Source of the DNA: Coprinopsis marcescibilis | Lineage: Eukaryota > Basidiomycota > Agaricomycetes > Agaricales > Psathyrellaceae | Reading direction: 5' to 3' | Length of the DNA stretch: 64,000 bases | NCBI GenBank assembly: GCA_004369085.1 | Contig: ML210156.1 | Coordinates: 198,239-262,238, forward strand | Program-made: the position numbers and the translations under genes | Shown: in pieces, positions 48,735 to 62,560 of the stretch | How the letters are laid out: each line of letters starts with the position of its first letter | How positions within the stretch are numbered: position 1 is the stretch's first letter | Notes under the pieces: model-generated | Told to the model about the DNA's origin: nothing | The model's input: only the letters and a program-made list of their open reading frames with translations | Database searches by the model: none

Positions 48735-50806
48735 ATGAGCACCGCCGCCAAAGCTGCTGCCGTGCAAGGCGTCAAGAACGCCGCTTCGAACGCCACCAAT
48801 CCATCGACCTCAACCTCGCCCATTGTCATTCGCACAGGGACACTCTATTATCGCGAGCGCAGCGCGTTCGGTGGGAGGGCTTGGAAGTCCAAGGGCGTTA
48901 CTCTAGACGAGTCAGGGTTGACAATTCACCAGGTTTGTTGTGCTGTTTGACCAAAGGACAGGCGGGTTACTGACTGAAACTGCTGCGCCTTGTTACCCCA
49001 AACCAATGTTCATCCCACGCCGACCAACGACTGACTCTCAACCAGCAGCAGCCCGCCTCAAGTCGCCATCTGCGGATACCTCTGCTCTCTGTCGTGGAGC
49101 TCGAAAGGACCGACCTGATGCCCCATTCTCTAAGCATCCGCTGTGCAAGCGGAAAGACACACCATATCGCTTTCGACAGCGACAGCGACCTCTACGACTG
49201 GCGCGACGACATGTATAGTCGTTGCCCACTAGGAATGGCTGCAACAAATCCCTTCAATTTCCAGCATACTGGTCACATTGGAGCTTCAGGAGCGACAGGG
49301 ACATTTGCTGTACGTCTTTTTTCTGCTTATTTTTCGCCCCAAGCACCTGGACTCTGCTCCTTTCCCATCTCACTTGGTTCCGCATCTGTCTTTAATCCAT
49401 CTATCATGTCCGACGAGAGACTGACTGACGGTTATTTGTTGTCGCAATTTGTTACCTGCGGATTTACAGGAGGCCACTACTCTTTCTTCCTATGAAGAAA
49501 TGATGGGCCGGTCTACACCAGCGACGACCCCACCGGCACCAGCTGCTATATCGTCGCGTTCTCGATCCGCTCAAACAGCGGCGGCTCGACGGCGGTCCAA
49601 CCCACTCAAGGGTACCCATGTCATCCTTAACAATAACAACAACCTCAATGCCGAAGGTGTTTACTTCATCAAGCAAACCGGCATGTTCGCTGGGTGGTAC
49701 TGGAAGGAGCGGTGGCTATCTCTCAAAGGGGAATTACTCACAGTCCACACAAGGAAAACCAAGGTATGTCACGTTTATGATATCCTGGTCAGACGATTCC
49801 TCAACTGCGGATTCGGTTGTCAACAGGCATCACCTCCTGCCAAAGAAATCCCGTTGTCAACCATTACAAGTGTCGAACCTGATCCCAAACGCTCCAATTG
49901 TCTTATTGTCTCGACCACCAGGCGCGAAACATGCATCAACATTCTATTTCCGACTGATAGAGAACTCTATGCGTGGCGTGAAGCCATCTACCTGCGTAGT
50001 GGCCTCTCAGCGGTTATTAGCACTCCGACTAATTTCGTTCATGCGATGCATGTAACGTACGATGAAGCGACTGGCGAGTTGAAGGTGAGTTCCATGGCAT
50101 CCATTCTACTTTTCGCCGGGATCATATTCGATCCTGAGATCTTCTCCAATGCTATACCCACCCGTCCATCGTATGAATACGATCCTGGATAGTCAATGAT
50201 TGCATCTTGATGATTCTCTGTCATTTTGCTTACGATACATCACTTACAACGCCATTCTCGTTTCTCCAACTTCCTATCCTATTCAAACGAACTAACAATC
50301 GTCTTCTCGTTTACCAGGGTTTGCCTGATCAATGGAAGACGGCACTCTATCCTTCCCACTCCGCACACATTGTGAAGCTTCCTATTCAACCGACCAACGG
50401 GAGCAATGGTGCCAACAACAGCAACCGTTCTGCCCGCCGCCGCTCGCACCCTTCCTCCCGATCTCCCGATGCAGATGCGGCCTCATCGCCGCCCCTATTC
50501 TCCAACTTGACGCGTGTGCCACCGCCGAGTACCAGTGCGGATACTGATGATGGCGCTTCTCCTTTGAGGGACGCTGCCATCAGGCCACCTCCATCTAGCG
50601 CTGTGAAGAGAAGTGGCAGCGTGGGGCCCATACCTGGGACGAGGACCCAGGCCGCTCCAAGGGTCGCTCAGTCGCTGTCGTCCGATTCGCAGTTAATGGC
50701 GGGGACAAGTGTCGGTTCTGATGGAACCTTGGTCAGCGTCTCGCCTCATGTGTTGACGGGCAAGTCTGTGCTCAAAGTTGACGAGCTAGGACCGGTTCAA
50801 GAGTAA
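48735..50806 (+). CDS. PH-CRIB-PH-CRIB protein without kinase domain
   Basis: About 480 residues in five exons, start MSTAAKAAAVQGVKNAAS at 48735, stop TAA 50804-50806. The first half has a PH-like domain (GTLYYRERSAFGGRAWKSKG, then LSVVELERTD and DLYDWRDDMYSRC) followed by a CRIB-like motif NPFNFQHTGHIG. The second half repeats the plan: PH (GVYFIKQTGMFAGWYWKERW, LSTITSVEPD, RELYAWREAIYLRSGL), then CRIB ISTPTNFVHAMHVTYDEATG, completed after an intron by GLPDQW. CRIB motifs bind GTP-loaded Cdc42/Rac, PH domains bind phosphoinositides. The order PH-CRIB is that of Cla4-type PAK kinases, but here the tail is serine/proline-rich and no kinase follows. Known kinases of this family have one PH-CRIB unit only. 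Likely a membrane-targeted Cdc42 effector or antagonist; that role is inference. Confidence 0.8.
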
Positions 50807-52959
50807 TCTTTTCGATTTCGCTTTCCCGGTTCCTCCTTTTGTCAACGTTAAATTTTCGGTGCTGGGTCTCGATGATTCTGTTCTGTTCCGTGTTTGCCTA
50901 TGATTCTATTTCTGTTTCTGTTTATGCTGCATTCATACATCTCGCTTTGAAGTTTGATGATACCAGGATCGCATTGTTCGTGGATTTTTTCTCCCCGTTT
51001 TTTTACATTCGCATGATATATGCACGATACATGGTTCCCTTTCCTCGCAATTGTTCTCCTTTTTTACCCAACTATTCTCGGGCCTGGTACCTTCTCGATT
51101 TACTTCCCGCACTCCGCGTTACCCCCCTACATGTCGCTCCATTTATATGTCCATGCCCGTTTCCTTCTCCTTCTCCTCCAGCTTTCTAAAGCTTTCGTTA
51201 ATGTTGATGTTTTTCTATCCTCCTTGTTATTGCCCTGTCCATCCCGTCGGTCGCAGTGTCGACACCCACTCGTTCGTTTCCAAAAGGTTGCTTCAATCCA
51301 TTCCATCATGTACATCCATCATCATCCCGCCGCGGTCAACCCACAACCCTCCACCACCTACCTACCTTATTCGCTGCCCTAACCTTATTTTTTAAACCTT
51401 ATTCCCTTGAACATTACTGGCGCTGCAGCTGTGTGTAATTATAGTTATTATTGTTATGAAGGTTTCTAGTCTCTAGTATCTACCAATCGTCGCTGTACAT
51501 GTATGTCGAGGTTAAACAAGCAAAGAATAAACCGGAAACATTTTCGTCGGGCAGGCAGATAGGTGTAACTTGGATGTGTGCTCGCTACTATCTTATTCTA
51601 ATCCTTCTTCCTCTGTTCATGAACAGGTGCCAGGACGGCAGGGAAGAGGCTTGGGCTTCCGGGTGGTTTGCCTGGTGGTTACCGGTGTTTTGCTTCAAGC
51701 TTTGAAAGCCCTTGGTTGTCGTCCACGTGGTGGAAATCTTTTAGCGCCTGGCGTGGCAGTGACTGTGGTGAAAAGTTCTTAGTTGTGGATGGATGGGCCG
51801 TCTGAGAGTCACAGGTGCCGTACCCTGCCCGATGTTCTATCTCATATCATGTCCGCGATTCACGCGGCGAGGAATACGACCATGACATGCAGTAGGCTCT
51901 CAGCGTATACCAGACCAATGTCGAGCTCACGATCCAACATTCCAACGCAGGTAATCTAACTAAAAAGTGAAGAGCACATCGCAGCCGGTGTTACACGCCA
52001 CTACGACGTAGAAACTCGTGACGCTCTTGCTTGCCACGACTCGGAGAACAGGACTCGTCCCGTTCAAAACGATTTACCGCGTCACGTCCGGACAGCTCGT
52101 CTACGTGAGCAAAGTTTTGGCGACGATGCGTCTCACTCGAGCCAAGGAGAAGGCCGTCAATTATCAAGTTGGACAGTTGGACCTGGCGACGATGCCGCTG
52201 CTACTTGAGAACTAATTTCCTCCTGGAAGAAAAGGACGGCGGCATGTAAATGCTCTATTACAGACCTCTAACTCTGGACAACTCGGACAAGGTTGTTCGC
52301 CCCCGAGATCTTGCAACATGTTCTGCTTCAGTCGCTCTGTACATCAGGTAGGTAAGTCCACCAGACCTACTCGATGCCTTCCTGCCTGGGCATTTCCACG
52401 CAGTCCATGTACCTTTTGCGCGAAGCTCTAACCCTGCCCGGCAGTGATAGCCCACAGCGACACGGAGGAAGAGCAGGACCGCGATACAGATGCAGCCTTG
52501 GCCCAACCATGCTGAATGAATGGAAGACCAGTTGGAAAACGTTTCCAGATTGAGAGACCTCAGGTTTTTCTTCTGCTAGGACCCGAATGCGGTATACGAT
52601 CGGAAAATATGGGATTGACCAAGGCTTGTAACACAGTCGCGCTATGGCAGAAGCTTGCTTCATGTCGATGTTCCTACACGTGTCATTCGATAGTCCAAAA
52701 GAGATTGATTCGTCAACCAAGGTTGGTTAGCATTTTAACTATGTGCCCTGTCAAGGCTTTTACATTCCATTCAACTCGGCACGAGACCAGTAAAGCAAAG
52801 TGGCGAGTTCCAAGAGAACACAGTGAATGGATAGTGACCACGGGCATGAACCACCAGTAGCCAAGTTGAACCAGGAGGACAGCAAACCGAGCCATAGAAG
52901 AGAGCCAAGCACCATAACGGAGAACATAGTTCCCAGAGGTTTGTGTTGTAACCCTTCGA
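50807..52959. other. Convergent intergenic region
   Basis: Holds the pyrimidine-rich 3' flank of the PH-CRIB gene (about 50807-51420) and the 3' end of the ZIP4-like gene on minus. Short frames only; none is supported. Confidence 0.45.
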
Positions 52960-55900
52960 TTACGCCTTGCCGTACCTCGACAAAAGGTGTCTATATGTGT
53001 CCGAGATCTGGAGTATAGGGGGTACATCAGCCAACAGAAACCAATGACCCCAAACCTACTTCACAACATGACAATATGACATAACCTCGCACCTTTTCCG
53101 ACCGCTCACGCCCTCCCGGGACAAAGCGACATATTGAGATAGCAATTTCGAACCATCTTTTGGCCTCATCGATCAGTGAAGCGCTAACGCAACAAGCAAA
53201 AGGCAAACGTTAAGCATGTCTGCCAGCACTAAGGAACTTAGCGTCCCGAAGAAAGAAAACGCCACCAACTGTAGACATTCGGTTGCAGTGTTGTAAGAAG
53301 TTGCGAGAAGCCATTGCCGTTCATCCATGGGGTAAGTCTTTGAGAGGTGAAACAACACGGTGCGCAAACATGCGAACAACGTTCAAAAGAAAGAAGGAGC
53401 AAGGGAGAGGAGCGTAAAAGAAAAGAATGCGGAGAAGGCAGAAGATAATTGGAAAGATAAGATGAGAAGTGACGGGCATCGGTCGAATGAGAAAGGGGCA
53501 ACAGACAAAGGTGGAGTGAGAGAAACGATCAGTATCAGCACGAGATCGAAGCGGCAGGAACAGACCTGCTCAGCGCTGCCACTGTAATCTGCATACTCCT
53601 GAATGGTACCGACAGCTTGCTCAAAGTATCCGAACGCCTTCGTTCTATCTTGGGGAGAATTCCTCGCCAAAACAATGGTACAAATGGCCCGCAGCCACCG
53701 GGAGAAGCGTTCCAAGGAAAGCGACTTGCACTCCAAGCTGGCGTTCAAAATAGCCTTCCCAGAACGCCATGTCAGAAACGCGTGTGGATGGGGAGAGGGA
53801 AACGCATCAAGGGTTACCTCTAAGCATTCGTGCAAAACTGATCGTGATGAATGAACAGGGAACAAATTAGCACAGAAGCGAGGTAACTGAGCGAATGGAA
53901 TACCTTGAACGGGGCAATCCGGGGCTACCCACTGATCGTCACGTTGAGAGAGAATACAGTTTTAAGTGAAAACAGCGAAGATAAATCGAGAAGAATCCCA
54001 AACATACCAGCAAATCGGCAAATGCCTCGTAAGTTCCGACTGGCGTGCTTCCCGGTTTTAGAACCTCCTGTGGGATTTTCTCGTATCAACCGCGCCCCCT
54101 TCTCCAATGGCGTAACATTTGACCCACCTGAAGGATTCCTGACACTTTGTCCCACTCTTTCACTTGTATCAAAGCCTCCATTTCAAAAATCCGCAAGGTT
54201 TGGAGTAATTGCTCTCCGCGATCGCCATTGCTACCACCGCTCGATGCATTCTTCCTGGAAAGAACACCAAGGATGGCTGATTTAGCCTCCCTTATTCGCT
54301 CAAGGATCTTGCGAAGTTCTGGTACCTGTACGTCGGAGAATGTATCCTCAGACCGGAGACAAGTATGTATTAGGGGAAGACTAACGTCAAGCTTTCCTGT
54401 GGTATTAATCATTTCCCTTGTCGAGAAAACTTGTGCAATTGATGGGCGTGAGTGTCGTGTACAGTAATATGAAGAGTGGGAAATTTCACCTCGACCAGCC
54501 ACCGCGGAGAATATCGCATTGAGGAGATAGACGCAAGATTCGTTGTCAATATCGACTGGAGAAGAGTTCCAACACGTCTCAAGCAACTATGCCCCCAGTT
54601 AGATCGAACTATATCAGGCGTGTAACTCGTGGAACTGGAACTTACGATTCTGGACGTATCGAAGAGCTCCGATATCTGTTCACCACACCCTTCCCATTCG
54701 GAACATCCCTGGACAGCACAGTTGTATGCTGTTCTCCATAACCAGGAGATATCTTTGTGGATCAATGATACTGCCTTCTGTTCCAAAGCAGAAAGTACTA
54801 GTATTTTAGCTTCAAGTGCATTCAGTCACCTAACCCCTAGAATTACCCTGTGAACAATCTCACCTGTACGGAAATGGCTAACCAGAGTATCGATGAGGGC
54901 GCTTCTAAAAGCGGCGCGTATGCAATTAAGTGCGACACGAGCGGAATATTTACAACGTCATACCTGTTGGCCAAAGGATCCACCAAAAGGCCCAGGATGA
55001 CCCTAATGATACATCGCAACAATGCCATTGCTTCGACGACAATTTCCCCGCTGGACCCGAGTTTAAGGCTCTTGAGCAAACCCTCTAGAACAGCGAGGAG
55101 AATGCGCTTCAATTCCGAGCGGTGTGAGATCTGGGTGGCAAGTAGCAACATGGTACGGTCAAAGTCCGGGGCCGCCTGGATGGCCTTGATCGCACAGATG
55201 GCTACGGAAGACGTTACTTTACAACGCATGAAGCAAGTTTCATAGCTCGGACCTTCTTCTTCCAACCCTTTGCACTCCTCGTCAGGTACATGCGTATCAC
55301 TTGGGATGTATACCACGAACCTTGATGAAATGCGGTCAGAAAGATGATGTACTGAGTCCTAGCCTCGTTCAGTGAACAACGCCGAATGATGGTTGAAGCC
55401 TTCGAGTATTCCTTCTGTTCTAGGTAACATAGAGCGGCCTTCCGAAAGCATTTTGCCGCAGTAGAGGGTGAATTCTTTTTGAAGAACTGGTGACTGCCCA
55501 CAAGAAACCAATCCGCCGCCTGTGCCCTCTTTTTGGCTTTGTAATATCGGCCGCCAGTTTGCCAGAGCAGCTGCGATGATAGAACGTCAGAGATTTCTTG
55601 AGGTTCCATTTTCAAATAGAGCTTACAGAAAGGCACGCGGTAATGGCCGCTCTACCAAAATCAACGTCCGTTTCGGATAATACTGAGACAACGGAAACAC
55701 CAATTAGTCGAAATTTAATCCGAAAAAGAACCTACACGTGAAAACGTCGTTCAATGTTTGGATTCCCCTAGAATGATTTTCATCCTTCGAACAATGGAAT
55801 ATCATTGATAGAGTGAATCGGTCCGCATAGTGCTCTTCATTTTCTTTCTGTTGAACCGCATGGTGAATGCAGTACTTATGCACCTCCGCTAGTAGTATAC

Positions 55901-57808
55901 TGATGGAGAAGACTTCAGCATTCCCTTGTTTAGATGCAAGATTAGAACGCACCGGTGATGACTGAAAGCCCTGAGCTCTTGCAGGATTCTGTTGATACGA
56001 TTAGGGACTTAAGCCCGATTAATGTATAGCTAATCTGCGACCCACTCCGTGATGTTGGCCTCAGACCAGGTCGTATAATCAATGATGGCCTTCAAAGCTA
56101 AATCAAGCATATCAATATCGGCGTAATTCAGTTGTTTCCAGCGACCCTACCGTCTATTATGGCTACTTCCGGGGCTTTCCTCCTTTTCAGGACAGTTAGC
56201 CTTAGCCATCGGAGTTCTTGAAACTCAGGTTTTGCCTATGCGAAGCTGCTAAGGCTAAGGCTGTTCTTCGAGCAATGCTTGGGGGCTTACATCATTTCCA
56301 GGTAACTGCATGAGTTCGTCAAGGACGGCCTCTGCCCGATCATAAGAGTCCGAAAGAAAGTAAGCTCGCGCTGTCGCAGGAAATTCAGTCCGAATTTAGG
56401 TTGGTAGTCCGTCTCACCAACCCAAAGTCCGCAGCATAGAAACCTGGCGTGAAGGATCAGTAACCCGAATAGAGAAGGCGAATCAACCAAGAGACCTTCA
56501 GTTCCGGAATGGCGGCCGCCGAATCATCGTCTGGGAGTTTATCCAGGAGGGCGAAAGAGCGCTGCAACCATTCGACCGCATCTAAAGCTTGTTTACCTGC
56601 ATCACCCAACAGAGATCTCCCGATGTCATGAACCTTCAGGGCGAGATACTTCCTCTATCCGAGAGTTAGGTTAGATGACCTCCATTGATTATCGGTCAGG
56701 GATCTCACTAGTTGTATCGTGAGGAGCGACAAACGCTCGCTGTCCTCTGTGTAATAATGTCACATTTAGCACAGATCTATGCGCAGGATTCTCTGTTCGG
56801 ACCTGCAATTTTCTTGGACATGAATTCTGCCAGGGTGCGATTCTCCTCATTCCACGCCTACGCGCACATACATATAAACCGTGGCTTCTCAAATTCAATC
56901 AAATTGTAACTTACAACCTCCATTCGACTGCAAAAGTACATCACCGTCGCGGAAGCGATGAGCTTTTGTTGTGAAACCTCCGAGGGTTCAATATTCCTGA
57001 GCATTTCTTCGTACTGTCGGCGTTCGCGTGAGATAAGCTCGGAACTCGAGTTTGGCACAGATCTTACCTTTGCAGCGCTAGTTAGTACACTCCCTGCAAC
57101 GACATTTTTCCTCGCTTCTGATACGGAGCCTGAGGTGGCTGCGAAGCGAAGCTCGACCAAATTTACCAACCTGATAGGCTAATGCCAGTTTTGCTGGCCA
57201 TTTGTAGCACGTTAAGGAGAGCTGACCAGTTGTGAGTATGAATGTGACACAAGAGGTGGTCTTAGACTTACTCTCAAGAGGAGGCTTCCTTTCTAAGCCA
57301 GCTTCAACGAGTCTGAATGCCGCATATCTGACTGTAAAGAGGAGATAACAGATCTGTTAGCTTTCTGACCGATATGAAACCTACTTGTTGACAACTGCAC
57401 TCGGCCTTCATCGCTCTCGCCCTTGACGACACTCGACAGATTCCATAGGTTTACTCCTGTCCATGGTCAGATTCCGATTAGTGAAGCTCTAACAGCCACA
57501 ACATGTATCGCATGCCTTCTTGGTCCAAAGTGTCCGTCAAATTCGCTAACGCCTTACCCGCCTTTAGCCGAAGTTCAAGGAACCTCTCTGCCAGACTTGA
57601 CACGCTCAGCAGGTCTTCTGTTACGCCTTCGTGAGGACTCTTCAGAGAGCCCTGCAATTTGGGCTTTATCCTGGAAAGTAGCTCTGAACGAATTGAATGA
57701 AACTGCGGTGCAAGGTAAAGACAATCAGAACACCACAAAATTACCCATTATAGATTCAAAAGCTTCCTGTGCATTACCAGCACCTCTTATCTTCCTCCCA
57801 GACGACAT
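52960..57808 (-). CDS. SPO22/ZIP4-like meiotic TPR protein
   Basis: Meiosis-specific scaffold made of TPR repeats that promotes crossover formation and synaptonemal complex assembly. The model starts at ATG 57806-57808 (MSSGRKIRGAGNAQEAFES) and is split into many short exons. Typical helical TPR pairs include SLAERFLELRLKAGKALANL (about 57560), RAQAADWFLVGSHQFFKK and KCFRKAALCYLEQKEYSKA (about 55440-55520), and LQTLRIFEMEALIQVKEWDK (about 54170). Near the 3' end YPMDERQWLLATSYNTATEC (about 53290-53330), after an intron SLIDEAKRWFEIAISICRF (about 53140), and a last exon ISDTYRHLLSRYGKA ending at TAA 52960-52962 match the family's C-terminal pattern (P-x-x-E-x-x-W-L, N-x-A, A-x-x-W). Roughly 1000 residues. 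Exon joins in the middle part are not resolved here. Confidence 0.8.
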
Positions 57809-60369
57809 TTTGATCCAAAATGCAGTCGATTTATGGTCATAAACTGGGAGAACAGGGAGTAAGAAGGCAGAAAGCAATCAAGCCGGTTCGTGCGCGTGGT
57901 GACGCGTGGTGACGGTGGGTCACGTGTCAGCATTCCATCGCGCAGCCCGGTTTTTAGCTCGGTTCGCCATTCTGGACCAAACCGGGGAACACCGCCAAAC
58001 CAGCTCAGCCACGGCAGTCAAGCAAGAGTCGCCGGGACCATTAACTACCTAAATACATCATGGGCCGATGGTTCAGCTGGCGGCAGTGATCCCGACATGT
58101 TGCGGACAACGCTCATCTCAATGCAGTTCCTCTGCGATTTCATCGCCCCCAAGTTCTACGCCGGTCTACGGCGCATCATCCATTGTCATACATCGGATTT
58201 TTGCTATGCTCAGCGTGGCTGAACAATAACACGCCACCTTTCCTTGTCTTGTCGACTATGCTAACCAACTCTGACTCCGAACCCGGCAGTCCAACACTCA
58301 CAGGGCCTACCGTTGTCAGGTAGCTCCATCCGAGCTGTTGGACCCATCCATTAGCTGCAATTTATGCTTGGGGTTCCTGCCCATTGTTCTAGGTTTCGTC
58401 GGCCATCGCCAATAGTCAGTACACCCATTTGCGGATCTCGTCTCAAGATCGGTCGAATCTGCATGCTGAAACTGGGTCTGCGCACTACAGCGATGTGCGC
58501 AGTAACGAACGAGTGATTGGGGGAGTCCACTTAGGGCCACCGTGCCATACATCCGAGGCTTTTCTCCGAACCCCTCTACGTAAGGGCAGTCAAACGCGAG
58601 GTTCATACCACGAAATTCCCTGTCGCTCAAAGTCCCTCGTCGCCAAGTCAGGACATAAGTAGGTAATTATTCAATACTGCACAATTGGACCCCCAAGGGA
58701 CCCTGGTGGTCCGATCTGAGAACTCAGAGCTTTGCTACCCCCATCTTTGCTTGATTGCATTTCCGCGACTTTCTGTGGAAATTGCAAGTGACTTAACATC
58801 CTCCCATGCCAGAAAGCCCTGAACACAAGTTCGTGAGCCTGTGCTAAGGTTCACGGAATTCGTGACACGGTGACAAACCCTCTGCGAGACTGATATTCTC
58901 AACCACCCTCTACCCACAGGGTGTTTGGTGGTCACTCGACTTCTGCGAGATTCCATGGTTCCCTCAATTCTGTGACAATCGCAAGGACTAGTTGCCCCTT
59001 TTTGGATTGATACGATCACAGTGGAAACCTGAAAGGGCATCTACAATGTCTGGAAGACTGGAACCCTCTTCTAACCCCTTTTGCCACGGCTACATTACTC
59101 CAATTTGTCTTCCGGACATTATTTAAAGGGGGTTCGGCCCTTAGTGCCCTCTTGGGTTCCTCTGTCGGCTTTTATATTTTATAATAAGAATTGGGTAACA
59201 TCCGATTCGAGCACCTTCTGATGTTCCCTGATTCCCCTAGTACATGACCCTTGTGGAAACCTCAAGGCTCAAGCATACTACAACGTTAGCCTAGAAAATT
59301 ACTGTGATGACCATTTGACAAGACCAATCCAAGGGTGTCAAATTCAAAACTCCAAATTATCTGCCTCCCACACCTCATGTCCACTGAGAACGAAAGTCCA
59401 AGGAGGGAAGGTGCTCGAAGCGAAACTTGGACACCACATCCGATCCACGTCAAGCCAAGATGTTCACAATCACGGTCCTTGCTTACCTGTGTCAAAGCCC
59501 CTCTCTTACAAACGTTTTAACTGCACCGCGCTTCCGAACCACGAGGACTTTGATCTTAGCGGTCAAAACAGTCACGGCAATACTAACCCCCAGGTTTGAA
59601 AATTCACTCGATACGACAAAAGCGGTGATATTAGCCGCCTCCCTTTGGCCTCTCAAATGGTCCAGCCGGTGTCTCCAGTTGATGTCTCAGGCTACGTAGA
59701 GGGCCACGTCCCTTAAACTGTCCGCCTGTCTAAGCAGGGGCCTTGAATGCGTTCTCCACATCTACTTTTCCATCGAAGCGCCACCAATGACTCGGCAATG
59801 GGTTATTCCAAACCTTTCCAAACCTAGTGGCTTCATCTACTTACACCGTACACGAAGCCAATTTCCAATGCTAACCTTTTCAAGCCTGTCGTGTCTATGT
59901 GCATACTTATCTTACTTCGTAATCATGCAGTTCTTCCGTCTCTTGGTGATCGCCTTGCATTTCAAGCAGTGGCGCTGCCGTCGTTAACGAGAATGCAAGC
60001 CATTTGTTCCTTAAAAACCGTGTGGCCCAGCTATACCTTTAGGACCAGCTGGCAACCGCAGATATCCTTCTGAACCCCTAAACATGGAAATTGGGCCAAC
60101 ATGAGATTTGTTCATCAGCGGGTCGCACTGTACTGACATCGAGACCGGGGAGCAGTCTAATCCGCTAAAAGGACCTCGTGTTCACAGAGGAGAATTAAAT
60201 CAGTTTTTTATGACCAAGTCTTTTGAAATTCCGATGCACCGAACAAACCAAGCAAAGCCCGCTTACTTGCATTGTTGACCAACCCTCCGCCATCCCCGAA
60301 TGATAAACCGTTCAAGCCGACCTTGTTCGCAGTGACACACGAGGACGCACGCAGGTAACTGTAAGTACA
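57809..60369. other. ZIP4 promoter and gene-poor region
   Basis: The first few hundred bases are the promoter of the ZIP4-like gene and include a GC-rich GTGGTGACG repeat near 57895-57925. The remainder has only short frames on both strands, such as 58316-58630 (-), with possible faint coding character that I cannot assign. Confidence 0.35.
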
Positions 60370-62560
60370 TTTTTCACGGCTGTCCAATGCATAACACGGC
60401 CACACCAAAAGCATTCGATTGTCTCCCAGCAAAATGGAAATAACCATTGAGGGCCACCGCACCACGCGCACCACGCTCAGACGTATTCGATCTCATTACA
60501 TTGAACACCGGCTCATAAATGACAAGGCGAGTTCCGGGAACCACCCTGAAACCAACTAATTGCAATACCCGCAACCGGTAACCCATGATACGGAAAAATA
60601 TCCCATTCAAAGCTCCTCACTCCCATACCAGTGCCACTCCACCCGCACCAACGATGGCAGCGGCGCGGAGGGTGGCGGAGGAATACAGACATTTCAACAA
60701 TTTCCACCAAAGCGGAAATGGCCCAGCAATGGCACGGAGCCCAAAGATTACATGAATACCGACATCGCGGTTTATCCGTTCATGCCCCATAATATGAACG
60801 AACTGAGCGCTGAAACTGGCCAGACCAGGTCTTGTGCATACAAGTGGTGCTCGCACATGCAGACGTTTCCAAAACCATGATACATACCCCCAGTCCTACA
60901 TCAAGAATCCGCCACTTAGGAAGGACTCTTTACCAAATGAACAGCTATCGCGGGAAGTAAAGGAACTGTGGTTCAAGAAATCTTTCAATCCATCTTCGAT
61001 CCAACGGCCCACTAATGCAAACCAAATCCCGATGTCTCAGGTATCTGCCCTGCTCCAAGAGCGCCCAGGATTGACTGTGGCAGGAGAGAGGAGTAAATCT
61101 TTTAAGGAGCGAGCCTCGCCGTGATGAATTATTGGTTTCTTGATCTTGATTTACCGAAGTCAGAATCACAGCGGTACAGGAAAGAATTCGAAGGGAAGAG
61201 AAAACTTCGAGTTGAGGCCTCTGGATGCAACCCCATGATTGGTGGTAAAATTGCGTCACTTATCAGCCCAAGATCGACTGATTGCAGATAAATCCTTGAT
61301 AGAATTCAGAACAAGAAGGGCGCTGAACTCGGTGACCTCGACTTCAGGACCGGGGAAGTAAAATCGAGGGGACCTACGGCGGATATCGAATTTGGGAACC
61401 CCAAATCACGCTGAACAACTTCAAAGCTCAATGTCGACAATTAGCCGGGGCCAAGCGGCGTTCAACTTCTATGGTCTGGTTTATCCTCTTCAGAACCTAT
61501 TCCATGCCTCGTTAAATTTGAATCGAATCCATAACCCAAAAATCGTGGTGGCTGCCGATTCTTAGCCAGTTCCATCCAAACTCTCGTAGCGTACGGGCGG
61601 CTTATACAATTCATTATCCGCGTGCACCACCCCAAAGGCCGGATGCCCACTTGAAGCCTTTTCCGTGTCCTCTTGCATAAATTTTATGAGGGGTTCTTCA
61701 TTCCAATCTCCCATTGCAACCTGGACGAGAATGAACCATGCGGCATTTCCAGATCATACTTTCGCCTGTGTGCCTCTTCATCCGCAACCCAACGGCCGAG
61801 GCTCGAGTCAAAAAGTTAGCCTAAACTAGTAACAGTTCCGGTATTCCCAATATGCGAGCCCAACTCCCCTGAAGTTTTTCCCGAGTATATACTTCAAAGG
61901 GTTGGTCGATTCTCGTCCAATAAATTTATGCCGCATTTTCCAACTTGAGCCGGTGAATCCTAAAATACCAGCCATTATTCCCGCTGCGCCCTTGCGCTTG
62001 TAGCATCCAGAATGGGCACAACCCGACTGCGGCACAGTCTCGAGATCCACGGCGATTTAGGGAATAGATCGTATGATTGATGTCTATTAGGACGGTATGT
62101 AACTACTAACCACCAACCCAAGCTTTGCCATTTGAACGAGTCAGGCTGCGGACGTCCGCTCCCAAGTCCTCACCGGCACCACTGGCAACATTTATCACTC
62201 CAGAAGTAGATTATATCATTAGCCTCACCCCAAATTGTACGCGAGTTCCGTCCCACAAAAATCCAATACAAAGTGCCTTTGTCGCGGCGGTGGACGCACT
62301 TGCCAGGCTTTCAGCTGAGCTTCATTCAGCTCGGACTCCGATATCTAAAACATAATTATATCCCCTTTCATTCCATAACCCCAAGTATGTCAATACATCT
62401 GAAAAAAATAAATAGGGCACACACTTGCTTTGTATGTGGCATGATCGGTATACGGTATAACTTCCGACTCCACGATCCAAGGTATTCAGACAAGTCGAGC
62501 GTCACGATGATGTTATCCTCCCTAGTTCCCTGAATCACTGTGCACTTCAAGCCATCGCAC
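60370..62560 (-). pseudogene. Decayed coding region
   Basis: On minus, several segments read like protein but are broken by stop codons and frame changes. Examples: DNIIVTLDLSEYLGSW (about 62470), GEDLGADVRSLTRSNGKAWV (about 62110-62170), GLCPFWMLQAQGRSGNNGWY (about 61980), MGDWNEEPLIKFMQED (about 61700), FGVVHADNELYKPPVRYESL (about 61590), and one frame from about 61030 to 60370 that stays open for about 220 codons with only two stops (FALVGRWIEDGLKDFLNH ... SERGARGAVALNGYFHFAG). The stops are of the types TAA, TAG and TGA expected from C-to-T change. No family recognised. A chance origin is possible for parts, but the long open run is hard to explain by chance. Confidence 0.35.
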
